Shown: positions 1 through 7,489 of the stretch, in pieces
Position numbering within the stretch: position 1 is the stretch's first letter
How the letters are laid out: every line of letters begins with the position of its first letter
NCBI GenBank assembly: GCA_016868035.1
Contig: VGID01000036.1
Location: 1 to 39,480 of the forward strand
DNA length: 39,480 bases
Source of the DNA: Betaproteobacteria bacterium
Lineage (GTDB): Bacteria > Pseudomonadota > Gammaproteobacteria > Burkholderiales > SG8-41
Direction: 5' to 3'
Made by a program: the position numbers and the translations under genes
The notes under the pieces: generated by a model
Seen by the model: the letters and a program-made list of their open reading frames with translations, nothing else
What the model was told of the DNA's origin: nothing
The model's database searches: none

Positions 1-1
1 C

Positions 2-127
2 AGCGTGGAATCGATCACGGCGAAACTTGCGCGCTGTCGCCAAACGCTCGAACGCATCAAGCCGGGTTGCACCGCGCCACGTAGCAGAAGAAGCAAACGA
101 CCAGTCATTTACCGGACACAACACTAG
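2..127 (+). CDS. possible 3' end of an unidentified gene (partial)
   Basis: One frame is open from the window edge to a TAG at 125-127 and encodes about 41 residues, starting SVESITAKLARCRQTLERIK and ending in a basic tail. It could be the C-terminus of a plus-strand gene that begins outside the window, convergent with the oxidoreductase that follows. No family is recognisable from so short a piece, and an open frame of this length is not rare in GC-rich DNA. I see nothing identifiable in 128-181. Confidence 0.25.
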   Translation, partial: SVESITAKLARCRQTLERIKPGCTAPRSRRSKRPVIYRTQH

Positions 128-181
128 CTCTTCCCCCCTCGCGTGGCGTGGACAGGGCCCGTTTCCGAGTAACCACGCATG

Positions 182-241
182 ATCACGTCACGCAGTATCG
201 CGTCACGCCGGACCAGGTCACGCCGTATCACGTCACGCCTT
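182..241. repeat. four tandem 15-bp repeats (core CGTCACG)
   Basis: Four consecutive 15-bp units lie at 182-196, 197-211, 212-226 and 227-241. Three share ATCRCGTCACGC and the third reads ACCAGGTCACGC. The last unit runs into the stop codon (TAA, 240-242) of the oxidoreductase gene on the minus strand. The core CGTCACG also occurs in the array before ruvA (11994-12028), which suggests one family of intergenic arrays. Confidence 0.8.
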
Positions 242-1211
242 ACTTGATCTGAACGGCCTTGCCCTTCTTCGCCGAGGCGACGATCGCCTCCAGCACCGCG
301 ATGCCGTTGACGGCTTCCTCGGGCGCGACAAGAAACGGCTTCTTCTCCTCGACCGCGTCGGCGAACGCCTCGAGCTCGGCCCGTTCCTTGTCCACCGCCG
401 GCAGCTTGGTGGTCTCGGGCGCGCCGTCGAGCCCCTTCGTGATGAGCTCGGTGTCGCCGCGCAGCTCGATCCAGCCCTTCGAGCCGTAGACCGCTACACG
501 GTAGAGATCCCCGGTCGCGAACACGGTGCTGAGGCTGCCGGTCACGCCGTTCGCGAACTTGAGCAGCATCGAGGTGGTGTCGTCCATGTCCACGGCGATC
601 TTCCGGCGGTCGCTGTACGCGTAGACCGTGCTGACCGGCCCCGCAATCTGGATCATGGCGTCAAGCACGTGGATGCCGCGCGCCGTCATGCCGCCGCCCG
701 GCGCCTCCTCGCGGGTCGCGCGCCAGCTTCCCTCCTGCAGGCGCAGCCCGGTGGGCCCGGAATGGGTCGCCTCCATGTGCAGCACGTCGCCGATCTTGCC
801 GGCGCGGATGCGGTACGCCATCTCGATGAAGGAGGGGGCGTGGCGGCGGTTGAATCCGATGCCGAGCGTGATCCCCGCCGCGCGGCAGGCTTCCAGCGCC
901 TTCTCCGCGGTCTTGCGCGTGAGCGTCAGCGGCTTCTCGACGAACACGTGCTTGCCCGCCTTGGCCGCCTGGATGATCTGCTTCATGTGCAGCGAATGCG
1001 GCGTGGCGAGGATCACCGCGCCGATGTCGGGATCCTTGAGCACCCTGCCGTAGGAGGAGACGACCTTGATGCCGGTCTTCTGCGAGAATTCCTTGTGCCG
1101 CGCGGGCTCGCGCGAGATGCCCTTCACGAGGCGGATCTTGCTGCTCCCCTGCACCGACTCGGCAAGCCGGCTGCCCCAGTTTCCCATCCCGTGGATTGCG
1201 GCATTCAACAT
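240..1211 (-). CDS. Gfo/Idh/MocA-family NAD(P)-dependent oxidoreductase
   Basis: The protein has about 323 residues and is a cytoplasmic dehydrogenase of the glucose-fructose oxidoreductase / inositol dehydrogenase family. It opens with a Rossmann segment, MLNAAIHGMGNWGSRLAESV, where GMGNWG is the dinucleotide loop. The family hallmark VFVEKPLTLT, carrying the EKP lysine, sits about one third in, and the C-terminal half is the usual alpha/beta domain with GGGMTARGIHVLDAM. An upstream in-frame ATG exists at 1256, but I start at 1211 because AAAGGA precedes it at good spacing and the Rossmann strand follows at once. The substrate cannot be read from sequence. It follows the Bug gene at 1319-2134 by 107 bp on the same strand, so the two may form a small uptake/oxidation unit. 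Confidence 0.88.
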   Translation of the reverse strand: MLNAAIHGMGNWGSRLAESVQGSSKIRLVKGISREPARHKEFSQKTGIKVVSSYGRVLKDPDIGAVILATPHSLHMKQIIQAAKAGKHVFVEKPLTLTRKTAEKALEACRAAGITLGIGFNRRHAPSFIEMAYRIRAGKIGDVLHMEATHSGPTGLRLQEGSWRATREEAPGGGMTARGIHVLDAMIQIAGPVSTVYAYSDRRKIAVDMDDTTSMLLKFANGVTGSLSTVFATGDLYRVAVYGSKGWIELRGDTELITKGLDGAPETTKLPAVDKERAELEAFADAVEEKKPFLVAPEEAVNGIAVLEAIVASAKKGKAVQIK

Positions 1212-1318
1212 CGTCGTTCCTTTCGCTCGTTTTTCTCCAAACGCCGAAGATAGCACAGCCGCGCCGGTACCTGCGCCGGCGCGGAAAGAGCGGGCGCCGC
1301 GGCGCTACGCGCCCGATC

Positions 1319-2134
1319 TCACTCGCCGGCCGTGATCCGTGCGGTCCTGATGATGTCGCGCCACTTCGCCTGGTCGGCCTTGATGAACGCCGCGAACCCG
1401 GCGGGAGGCGCGCGCGCGGGCACTTCCAGCCCCTGGCTCGCGAGCCGGTCCCGCGTCGCGGGCGCGGCGAGCACGCCGGCGATCGCGGCGTGGATTTTCT
1501 CGACGAGCGGCCGCGGCATGCGCGCCGGACCGAAGATTCCGTACCACGTCGCCGCCAAGTAGCCCGGCACCCCCGCCTCGCTGATCGTGGGCACCTCGGG
1601 CAGCAGCGACGAGCGCTTCGCCGTGCCCACCCCGAGCACCCGCAGCCGCCCGGCGCGCACGTGGGGAAGGAGCGTCGGCATGCTGCTGATTCCCGCCTGC
1701 ACCTCGTTCGCGAGCAGCGCGGTGGCAAGCGGCGCCGTGCCCTTGTACGGGACGTGCAGCATTTCGATCTTCGCCATCGAGCGCAGCAGCTCGAAGGCAA
1801 GATGCGTCGCGCTGCCCTGTCCGACCGAGCCGTAGGAGAGCTTCCCGGGCTGCGCCTGCGCGAGCGCGAGGAGTTTCTTCACGTCGTCGGCCGGCACGCT
1901 CGCGTTCACGAACAGGAAGAACGGGCTGTCCACGACCACGTGCTGGCCCCGGGTTTTCACGAGCGCGTCGCCGACCGTGCGCGCCACGAAATCGGTAGGC
2001 CCGCCCGGCGGGAACGTGACGACGAGGCGCACCGGCTTGGTGGGAAACGGCTGCGCGTAGGCCCCTGTCGCTCCTGCCAGCAGAACAGTGAAGCCGACCG
2101 CGCGGGTGATCCACGAGAGCAAGCTGTGCGCCAT
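1319..2134 (-). CDS. Bug-family (TctC-like) periplasmic binding protein with internal deletion
   Basis: The protein has 271 residues. It begins with a Sec signal peptide (cleavage likely after GATGAYA) followed by the Bug start KPVRLVVTFPPGGPTDFVAR. Known: Bug proteins bind small carboxylates or related ligands in the periplasm, some feeding tripartite tricarboxylate transporters. The family is normally about 320 residues. Here GQHVVVDS runs directly into PFFLFVNASVPADDV, so the usual stretch of about 48 residues is absent, including the RPGAGG...DGYTLL ligand-loop region and the LPYDP strand. The junction is near position 1928 and the frame is intact. A strong SD (GGAGGAGG) precedes the ATG. 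The later motifs LHVPYKGTAPLATALLANEV and LPEVPTISEAGVPGY are normal. It may be a non-binding or degenerating copy. Confidence 0.88.
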   Translation of the reverse strand: MAHSLLSWITRAVGFTVLLAGATGAYAQPFPTKPVRLVVTFPPGGPTDFVARTVGDALVKTRGQHVVVDSPFFLFVNASVPADDVKKLLALAQAQPGKLSYGSVGQGSATHLAFELLRSMAKIEMLHVPYKGTAPLATALLANEVQAGISSMPTLLPHVRAGRLRVLGVGTAKRSSLLPEVPTISEAGVPGYLAATWYGIFGPARMPRPLVEKIHAAIAGVLAAPATRDRLASQGLEVPARAPPAGFAAFIKADQAKWRDIIRTARITAGE

Positions 2135-2244
2135 GGCGATCCTCCTCCGGTTGCGGATCGGACGGGCCGCCGCCGTGTCCAGCGGGATGATGGCGCAGAT
2201 TATAGCGGCGCGACGGCGTCTGCCCTAAGCGGCCGCGTGTTGAG

Positions 2245-2385
2245 CGGGAGCAAAGCTGTCGGTTCGAATACGCGGACTTATTCCGGCGCTGTGCGTCCGG
2301 CCATCGCGGAATTCAGCGGCATCCCTGTTAGCGATGTCCGGCTGGAATTCCGCGACTTAAACCGGCGCGAAGCGTCCGGATTTAA
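2245..2385. repeat. composite palindromic dispersed element, copy 1
   Basis: This stretch lies just downstream of tRNA-Lys in the direction of transcription. It holds TTAAACCGGCGCGAAGCGTCC followed by GGATTTA (2358-2384), which folds on itself. It also holds an outer pair CGCGGAATTCAGC / GCTGGAATTCCGCG (2306-2318 and 2340-2353), and a weaker third module around 2272-2302. The same order of modules recurs at 37434-37502 next to ychF, so this is a repeated element and not merely a local hairpin. It may terminate the tRNA transcript. Confidence 0.65.
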
Positions 2386-2389
2386 CAAC

Positions 2390-2465
2390 TGGTAGGCGGT
2401 GGGAGATTCGAACTCCCGACCAACGGATTAAAAGTCCGCTGCTCTACCGACTGAGCTAACCGCCC
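2390..2465 (-). tRNA. tRNA-Lys, anticodon TTT
   Basis: The 76-nt minus-strand sequence begins GGGCGGTTAGCTCAG and ends ACCGCCTACCA, with CCA encoded. The acceptor stem pairs over seven positions, with a G-U at 1-72. The D-loop contains CAGTCGGTAGAG, the anticodon arm is GCGGA-CTTTTAA-TCCGT giving anticodon TTT (2430-2432), and the T-arm is CGGGAGTTCGAATCTCCC. It is a single tRNA with its own promoter. Confidence 0.97.
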
Positions 2466-2479
2466 GGGAAAAGCGGCGA

Positions 2480-2508
2480 ATTCTACCGGCGCGGCTCGCG
2501 AGGGTCAA
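2480..2508 (-). promoter_or_regulatory. sigma70-type promoter of tRNA-Lys
   Basis: On the minus strand, TTGACC (2503-2508) and TAGAAT (2480-2485) are separated by exactly 17 bp. A GC-rich discriminator follows before the tRNA 5' end at 2465, as is usual for stable-RNA promoters under stringent control. Confidence 0.8.
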
Positions 2509-2513
2509 CGACA

Positions 2514-2544
2514 AGTGACGCGGGCGCTAGCGCGCCGCGTCACT
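2514..2544. terminator. GC-rich palindrome between the YeeE gene and the tRNA promoter
   Basis: AGTGACGCGGGCGC and GCGCGCCGCGTCACT form a near-perfect inverted repeat centred on GCGCTAGCGC, directly upstream of the tRNA promoter. It lacks a T-run, so it would be at most a partial terminator or insulator for transcription arriving from the YeeE gene. Confidence 0.4.
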
Positions 2545-2645
2545 CGTAGCTCGTTGCTCGTCGCTCGTGATCGATGAGTAGCGAGTCGCGCGACAGCAAC
2601 GGGACACACCGTCGAGAAACGAGCAACGAGGGACGAGCGACGGCC
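2545..2645. repeat. paired heptad array, vocabulary CGTNGCT
   Basis: Left arm at 2545-2573: heptads CGTAGCT, CGTTGCT, CGTCGCT, CGTGATC. Right arm at 2611-2645: the complement class ACGAGCA, ACGAGGG, ACGAGCG. The arms flank about 37 bp of looser repeats and could form a long hairpin. The array follows the stop of the YeeE gene by only a few bases. Read on the minus strand, the pyrimidine-richer arm comes first, the opposite of the arrays between protein genes. Confidence 0.75.
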
Positions 2646-2646
2646 T

Positions 2647-3774
2647 TCAGGCTTGCTGCATCATCCTCCAGTACATGTATTTCATCGTCGCCGCGGCGCC
2701 GATCACGATCGCGAAGAAGGTGAGGATCGAGCCGATCGCGAGCGTCGAGACCCCGGTGATCGCCTGCCCGACGGTGCAGCCTCCGGCGAGCGGCCCGCCG
2801 ATGCCGATCAGCACCCCGCCGGCGGCGTGACTGCGGAAGTCCTGCCACGAGGAAAACCATTCGAAGCGCAGGCTGCGCGAAAAGACCGCGTACAGGAAGG
2901 AGCCGCCGATGACACCCGCGAGCGCGAGGATGCCGAAGTTCACCAGCGCGAACCGGGTCGGTTCCATCAGGTAGCGCACGGTGTCGCCCATCGGGTTCAT
3001 GAACGTGTACGACTGCGCCTGCACCCGGCTCGGCATCTCCTGCGCCATCAGCGCGTATTCCGTCCACGCCTGTCCGAGCGGGCCCGCCGTGATGTACCAC
3101 CCGCCGACCACGGCGAGGCCCACCACCGCGCCGCCCAGCACGTTGTCGAAGCTGCCGCGAAAATCCGCCGATCTGAACACGAATGCGAGCATGCCGAGCG
3201 CGATCAGTGCGGCGATCGCGAGATTGAACTCGCGCGAATACCTGAATCCGAACATGCCGCCGATCAGCGTCCCCGCTTCCTGGTTCGCCACGCCATACTG
3301 TCCGAGATTCACGGTGGTCGGCGCGATCCACGGCAGGAACAGCTTTTCGTAGAACGGCGTCCACGTCATCGCGTAGACGGCAATCGCGGCGATGACGAGC
3401 ACCGTCAGCGACTTGAAATTGCCTCCGCCCACGCGCACCAGCGTCTTGGTGCCGCAGCCGCTCGCGAGCACCATGCCCACCCCGAACAGGAATCCCCCGA
3501 GCAGGTTGCGCACCCATGCGAAATTGCCGGTGCGGTAGGGCGGGAACGTCACGCCCGAGAGGTTGAACACGCCGGCGAATTCGAGCGCCGCCACGCCGGC
3601 GACAGCGACCGCCATCGAAAACACCCACGCGCGCATGCGCCCGGTGTCACCGATGTTGACCCAGTCCGAGACCGCGCCCATGGTGCAGAAGCTGGTCTTG
3701 GCCATAACCGCGCCAAGCACCAGAGAAAGCACGAACACCGCGCTCAACACCTGGTTGTGTACCGTAAATTCCAC
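2647..3774 (-). CDS. YeeE/YedE-family membrane transporter (thiosulfate/sulfur transport type)
   Basis: The 375-residue protein has about nine hydrophobic helices and two half-repeats. Each half carries a conserved cysteine motif: LASGCGTKTLVRVGGGN near residue 105, and LAGGCTVGQAITG near residue 335. An early SFCTMGA at about 28-34 adds another family cysteine. Known: members such as TsuA move thiosulfate across the inner membrane by relay through these cysteines. The start is GTG (3772-3774) with a strong SD, GAGGAGG, at good spacing. It lies downstream of queC with a 112-bp gap that contains a possible promoter and a 5'-UTR hairpin, so it is probably expressed separately. Substrate is inferred from family only. 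Confidence 0.88.
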   Translation of the reverse strand: MEFTVHNQVLSAVFVLSLVLGAVMAKTSFCTMGAVSDWVNIGDTGRMRAWVFSMAVAVAGVAALEFAGVFNLSGVTFPPYRTGNFAWVRNLLGGFLFGVGMVLASGCGTKTLVRVGGGNFKSLTVLVIAAIAVYAMTWTPFYEKLFLPWIAPTTVNLGQYGVANQEAGTLIGGMFGFRYSREFNLAIAALIALGMLAFVFRSADFRGSFDNVLGGAVVGLAVVGGWYITAGPLGQAWTEYALMAQEMPSRVQAQSYTFMNPMGDTVRYLMEPTRFALVNFGILALAGVIGGSFLYAVFSRSLRFEWFSSWQDFRSHAAGGVLIGIGGPLAGGCTVGQAITGVSTLAIGSILTFFAIVIGAAATMKYMYWRMMQQA

Positions 3775-3799
3775 GCCTTGCTTCCTCCTCGTCTCTGCG

Positions 3800-3818
3800 C
3801 CCTCTACCCCTTAGAGGG
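3800..3818 (-). promoter_or_regulatory. hairpin in the 5' leader of the YeeE gene
   Basis: CCCTCTA and TAGAGGG form a perfect 7-bp stem with a 5-nt loop, immediately upstream of the SD of the YeeE gene. It could modulate ribosome access. I do not recognise it as any named riboswitch. Confidence 0.3.
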
Positions 3819-3846
3819 AACTGGTCGGCTGCCGTTGCAAATGATC

Positions 3847-3875
3847 ATATTACCCGATTCTGATTCATCGTTGAA
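3847..3875 (-). promoter_or_regulatory. possible promoter of the YeeE gene
   Basis: An AT-rich pocket in GC-rich DNA holds, on the minus strand, TTCAAC (3870-3875), a 17-bp spacer and TAATAT (3847-3852). The -35 match is weak. A 7-bp inverted repeat CTGATTC/GAATCAG (3860-3866, 3884-3890) brackets the -35 region and overlaps the queC stop, and could be an operator. Confidence 0.3.
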
Positions 3876-3886
3876 TACGTTAAGAA

Positions 3887-4588
3887 TCAGTGTCTTGTGT
3901 GAGAATCCCCCTCCCCGGCATCGAGGTAGCGCGTCGGATCGGGAAGCCTTGCGGACGCGAACCCTTCGCGGCGCAAGCGGCAAGATTCGCAACGCCCGCA
4001 CGCGCGCCCTTCCGGGCTCGCCTGGTAACACGACACGGTGAGCACGTAGTCCACTCCGAGCGCCGCGCCGCAGCGGATGATGTCGGCCTTGCCGAGATGG
4101 ATGACCGGCGTGTGCAGTTGCAGGCTGCGGCCTTCAACCGCCGCTTTCGTCGCGAGATTGGCGAGGGCCTCGAAGGCGCGCATGTACTCGGGACGGCAAT
4201 CGGGGTATCCGGAATAGTCCACCGCGTTCGCGCCGAAGAAAACGTGCTGCGCGCCGAGCACCTCGGCCCACGCCAGCGCAAGCACGAGCAGGATCGTGTT
4301 GCGCGCCGGAACGTAGGTGACCGGGATGCCCGCGCCCGACTTTTCGGGAACGGGGATCGCGGGGTCCGTCAGCGCCGAGCCGCCGAACGCTCCAAGATCG
4401 AGCGCGATCACGCGGTGGCCCGCAGCGCCGAGCGCCTGCGCGACGCGCGCTGCGGCGGCGAGCTCGGCGCGATGGCGCTGCCCGTAGTCCACCGTGAGGC
4501 AGTGGCACGCGTAGTTCTCGGAGCGCGCGATGGCGAGCGTGGTGGCGGAGTCGAGCCCGCCGGAGAGCAGCACTACAGCCTTGGTCAT
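3887..4588 (-). CDS. queC: 7-cyano-7-deazaguanine synthase QueC
   Basis: QueC converts 7-carboxy-7-deazaguanine to preQ0 with ATP and ammonia in queuosine biosynthesis; it is cytoplasmic. The 233-residue protein shows the PP-loop SGGLDS at residues 9-14, the family stretch [11 protein letters not shown], the segment [19 protein letters not shown], and the zinc site C187, C197, C200, C203 in [18 protein letters not shown]. Length is normal. It is last in the Tol-Pal transcription unit, 130 bp behind cpoB with a paired repeat array in the gap. No Shine-Dalgarno is visible before the ATG. queC following cpoB is a common gene order in this group. Confidence 0.96.
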   Translation of the reverse strand: MTKAVVLLSGGLDSATTLAIARSENYACHCLTVDYGQRHRAELAAAARVAQALGAAGHRVIALDLGAFGGSALTDPAIPVPEKSGAGIPVTYVPARNTILLVLALAWAEVLGAQHVFFGANAVDYSGYPDCRPEYMRAFEALANLATKAAVEGRSLQLHTPVIHLGKADIIRCGAALGVDYVLTVSCYQASPEGRACGRCESCRLRREGFASARLPDPTRYLDAGEGDSHTRH

Positions 4589-4642
4589 CGGCTGGAAAAC
4601 CCAGCAACAATGAAACCGCCGATGAACGCCGACAGTTAATCA

Positions 4643-4731
4643 CGGTAAGCGGTGAACGGTAAGCCGGAAGCAGAAGCTTTGTTTCAGGATTTCTCCGCTC
4701 ACTGCTCACTGCCCACTGCTCACCGTTTACC
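4643..4731. repeat. paired heptad array between cpoB and queC (GGTAAGC / GCTCACT)
   Basis: In transcript (minus) orientation the first arm is GGTAAACGGTGAGCAGTGGG continuing in GTGAGCA units (4696-4731). It begins inside the cpoB stop codon: the TAA belongs to GGTAAAC. The second arm (4643-4665) reads GGCTTACCGTTCACCGCTTA and is largely complementary to the first, allowing G-U pairs. The queC start lies 54 bp further on. Confidence 0.85.
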
Positions 4732-5596
4732 TGAGCGTGGCGAGCCGCCGCCTGGCCTTCTCCGCCGCTTCGCTCGCCGGGTAGCGCGTGACCAGGCCGT
4801 CCATCGTCTGGCGCGCGCCGGTGATGTCGCCGAGCTCGATCTGGGAGCTCGCGATGTTAAGCAGCGCATCCGGAACGGATGAGCTGTCCGGGAAAGCGGC
4901 AATCAGTTTCTGCTGGCTCGCCATCGCGCTCTTGAAATCACGCAGGTTGAAATGGGAGTCCCCGATCCAGTACTGCGCGCGGTGCGCGAGCGGGCTCTTC
5001 GGGTACTGCGCGATGAAGTTCTGGAACGCGGCGATCGCACCCTGGTAGTTGCCGATGCGGCGCTGGCCCTGCGCCGCCTCGTAGGCGCGCGCCTCCGCGC
5101 CCGCGTCGCCGGGCTGCGCTGCGGCCGCTCCGGGTGCCGGGGATGCTCCGGCCGCCGGAGGGACGGCCGTGGGGGCCGCGCCCGCCGCAGCAGGTTGCTC
5201 CAGGCGCTTCAGCCGCGAATCGATGTCCACGTACATGTCGCGCTGGCGCCTCGACGCCATCTGGACTTCGTGCCCGAGGACCTCGATCTGGCCGCGCAAC
5301 TGCTTGAGGTCCTGGCGCAGCAGCTCGATCTGCTGCGCGAGCTCCAGCACCGGCTGGGTGGCGGCGACCGTCTTGAGCGCTTCCTCCATGCGTCCGAGTC
5401 GCGCGGAGAGCGCCTCGTTCTGCTGCACGAGCGCGTCCACGCGCTTTGCCTGCTCGGCGACCTGCTTGCGCGCGACGTCGTCGCCCCCGAAGAACTGCGC
5501 TTGAGCTGCAGAGGAAAACGAGATAACTACCGCCGCGCACGCGATCGTCGCGGCGGCCGCAAGTCTACGCCTCTCTCCTCTCGCCTCTCCCCTCAC
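4727..5596 (-). CDS. cpoB: Tol-Pal system protein CpoB (YbgF)
   Basis: CpoB is a periplasmic TPR protein linking the Tol-Pal complex to peptidoglycan synthesis at the septum. The 289-residue product has a signal peptide ending near SSAAQAQ, then a coiled coil at about 40-135 (for example QVAEQAKRVDALVQQNEAL), an Ala/Pro-rich linker at about 135-165, and C-terminal TPR motifs such as YEAAQGQRRIGNYQGAIAAF and AQYWIGDSHFNLRDFKSAM. The only suitable start is a GTG at 5596, three bases after the pal stop. The first 11 codons (MRGEARGERRR) are themselves a repeat array of GAGAGGC type, so the basic N-region of the signal peptide is encoded by repeat DNA. The TAA stop lies within another array. Confidence 0.93.
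   Translation of the reverse strand: MRGEARGERRRLAAAATIACAAVVISFSSAAQAQFFGGDDVARKQVAEQAKRVDALVQQNEALSARLGRMEEALKTVAATQPVLELAQQIELLRQDLKQLRGQIEVLGHEVQMASRRQRDMYVDIDSRLKRLEQPAAAGAAPTAVPPAAGASPAPGAAAAQPGDAGAEARAYEAAQGQRRIGNYQGAIAAFQNFIAQYPKSPLAHRAQYWIGDSHFNLRDFKSAMASQQKLIAAFPDSSSVPDALLNIASSQIELGDITGARQTMDGLVTRYPASEAAEKARRRLATLR
5565..5596. repeat. purine-rich short array inside the start of cpoB
   Basis: Read on the minus strand this is GAGGGGAGAGGCGAGAGGAG and onward, an imperfect 8-bp periodicity built on GAGAGGCG. It sits straight after the pal stop, where the other gaps carry their purine-rich arm, but here there is no second arm and the array is translated as the N-terminus of CpoB. It also contains the only SD-like purine runs nearby. 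Confidence 0.6.
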
Positions 5597-5599
5597 GCC

Positions 5600-6157
5600 C
5601 TACTCGCCTTGATACACCATGTCGGCGCGGCGGTTCTCGGCCCACGCCGCCTCGTCGTGGCCAAGCGCGCGCGGCTTCTCCTCGCCGAAGCTCACGGTCT
5701 CGACCTGGTCCGGCGCCGCGCCGAGCAGAGTCATCATCTGCTTCACCGCGTCGGCCCGCCGCTGGCCGAGCGCGAGGTTGTACTCGCGGCTGCCGCGTTC
5801 GTCGGCGTTGCCCTCGACGCGCATCTTCGCCGAGCGGTTCTGCTGCAGGTACTTGGCGTGCGCCGTGATCATGGGCTTGAACTCGTCCTTGACCAGGTTC
5901 GAGTCGTAATCGAAATAGACGCTGCGCCGGGACAGGATGCTCTTCGGGTCCGTGAGCGGGTTCACCGCGACCGGCTTTTCAACCAGCGGCTTCGTCGCGA
6001 TCCCCGGGTCCGGCTTGGGTTTGGGCTTGGGCGCATCCGGCACGCCGACCGTTGGCTTGCGGTCCTCGACCGCCGCGCCTTCCTGCTCCTTGGTGGGTGC
6101 AGTGCCGCACGCGGCCAGTACACCGAGCATCCATACGCTCAACAACAGTCTCTTCAT
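5600..6157 (-). CDS. pal: peptidoglycan-associated lipoprotein Pal
   Basis: Pal is an outer-membrane lipoprotein that binds peptidoglycan and TolB. The 185-residue protein has a lipoprotein signal with lipobox LAAC (C17). A proline/lysine-rich linker with KPKPKPDPG follows at about 45-55. The C-terminal OmpA-like domain begins SVYFDYDSNLV, with the peptidoglycan-binding motif GNADERGSREYNLALGQRRA. The ATG has a good SD (AAGGAG). It lies 28 bp after tolB and 3 bp before cpoB, in the standard Tol-Pal order. Confidence 0.97.
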   Translation of the reverse strand: MKRLLLSVWMLGVLAACGTAPTKEQEGAAVEDRKPTVGVPDAPKPKPKPDPGIATKPLVEKPVAVNPLTDPKSILSRRSVYFDYDSNLVKDEFKPMITAHAKYLQQNRSAKMRVEGNADERGSREYNLALGQRRADAVKQMMTLLGAAPDQVETVSFGEEKPRALGHDEAAWAENRRADMVYQGE

Positions 6158-6185
6158 GGCGTCAACTCCTTGTCTCTGGTCAAAT

Positions 6186-7475
6186 TCACTGCTTCAACAA
6201 CGGCCCCCATGCCGGCTCGCGCACGTCTCCGGCATCGGCGGTCAGGCGCTGCTGGACCCTCCCGTCGCTCGAGACGGCAGCCAACACGCCCCGCCCCCTC
6301 GCCCCGGATGCGTAGAGGATCATCCTCCCGTTCGGCGCGAAACTCGGCGACTCGTCCAGCCCGCCGTTGCTCAGCACCTGCACCTGGCGCGTGGTGAAGT
6401 CCTGCACCGCCACGTTGAACCGCCCCCCGCTGCGCTGTATGAACGTAAAGCTCCTGCCGTCGGGGCTATGGCGCGGGGTGACGTTGTAGCCGCCCTCGAA
6501 GGTGAGCCGCTCGGGCTGCCCACCCGTTACCGGCACGCGGTAGATCTGCGGGCTGCCGCCGCGGTCGGAGGTGAAGATCACGTGGCGGCCGTCGGGCGAG
6601 AAGTTGGGCTCGGTGTCGATCGCCAAGCTGTGCGTGAGCCGCGTGAGCCCGCTGCCGTCCGCATTGATGATGTAGATCTGCGAGCCCCCGTCCTTGGTAA
6701 GCACCACGGCGAGGCGCTTGCCGTCCGGCGACCAGGAGGGCGCGCTGTTGCTGCCCCAGAAATTGGCCACCGCCTGGCGCGCGCCGGTCGTGAGCGACTG
6801 CACGTAGACGACGGGCTTCTTCTGCTCGAAGGACACGTAGGCGAGCCGGGTGCCTTCGGGCGACCAGGCCGGGGAAATGATCGGCTCGTTGGAGCCCAGC
6901 ACGGTCTGCGCGCCGTACCCGTCGGCGTCGGCGACCTGCAGCTCGAAGCGGCTGCCGCGCTTCACGACGTAGGTGATGCGGGTGCTGAACACGCCCACGT
7001 CGCCGGTGAGCTTCTCGTAGATCATGTCGGCGATCCGGTGCGCCACCAGCCGCAGGTTGTCCTCGCGCGCGAAGTACACGAAGCCCGCGAGCTGCGTCTG
7101 CTTGACCACGTCCATCAAGCGGAAGCGCACGTCGTAGCGCCCGTCCGGCAGCTTCGAGACGCTGCCGATGACCATGACGTCGGCGCCCCTCGCGCGCCAT
7201 ATGGGATAGTTGATCTGCTCCGGCTCGTGCGGAAGCGGGTTGACCCCGCCGGCATCCACCAGCCTGAACAGCCCGCTCCGCGCGAGGTCGGCGGCGGTCA
7301 CCGGGCTCACCCGCTGCGCCAATCCTTCCTCCGCGCGGAAAGGTACGATCGCGATCGGGACCTGGTTCGCGCCGCTGCCGATGATTTCTATGGTGAGGGC
7401 GGCGCGCGCCGCGGGCAGCAGCGCAAGGGAGAGCACAAAGACGACAGCGCAGACAAATAGCCTGTCGGTTCTCAT
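6186..7475 (-). CDS. tolB: Tol-Pal system periplasmic protein TolB
   Basis: TolB is the periplasmic beta-propeller of the Tol-Pal system, docking to Pal and TolA. The 429-residue protein has a signal peptide ending in PAARA, an N-terminal domain with IVPFRAEE, and a C-terminal propeller of repeated blades with the WSPDG/FSPDG signature ([41 protein letters not shown]). Length and architecture are normal. Upstream, a perfect minus-strand TATAAT at 7484-7489 stands only 8 bp before the ATG, and no Shine-Dalgarno is seen. An internal promoter giving an essentially leaderless tolB mRNA is therefore possible. A 9-bp inverted repeat (7535-7543 with 7559-7567) directly after the tolA stop may attenuate read-through. 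Confidence 0.97.
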   Translation of the reverse strand: MRTDRLFVCAVVFVLSLALLPAARAALTIEIIGSGANQVPIAIVPFRAEEGLAQRVSPVTAADLARSGLFRLVDAGGVNPLPHEPEQINYPIWRARGADVMVIGSVSKLPDGRYDVRFRLMDVVKQTQLAGFVYFAREDNLRLVAHRIADMIYEKLTGDVGVFSTRITYVVKRGSRFELQVADADGYGAQTVLGSNEPIISPAWSPEGTRLAYVSFEQKKPVVYVQSLTTGARQAVANFWGSNSAPSWSPDGKRLAVVLTKDGGSQIYIINADGSGLTRLTHSLAIDTEPNFSPDGRHVIFTSDRGGSPQIYRVPVTGGQPERLTFEGGYNVTPRHSPDGRSFTFIQRSGGRFNVAVQDFTTRQVQVLSNGGLDESPSFAPNGRMILYASGARGRGVLAAVSSDGRVQQRLTADAGDVREPAWGPLLKQ

Positions 7476-7483
7476 GTGCCGTA

Positions 7484-7489
7484 ATTATA
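7484..7489 (-). promoter_or_regulatory. consensus -10 hexamer directly before tolB
   Basis: TATAAT on the minus strand, followed by TACGGCAC and the tolB ATG. No convincing -35 hexamer is found at 16-18 bp upstream (CATGTA, GCATGT and CGCATG are all poor). If active, transcription would start within a few bases of the start codon. Confidence 0.4.

Noticed and set aside
4589-4726. preQ1 riboswitch upstream of queC
   Set aside because: The gap is explained by the paired array, and I see no preQ1 aptamer consensus.
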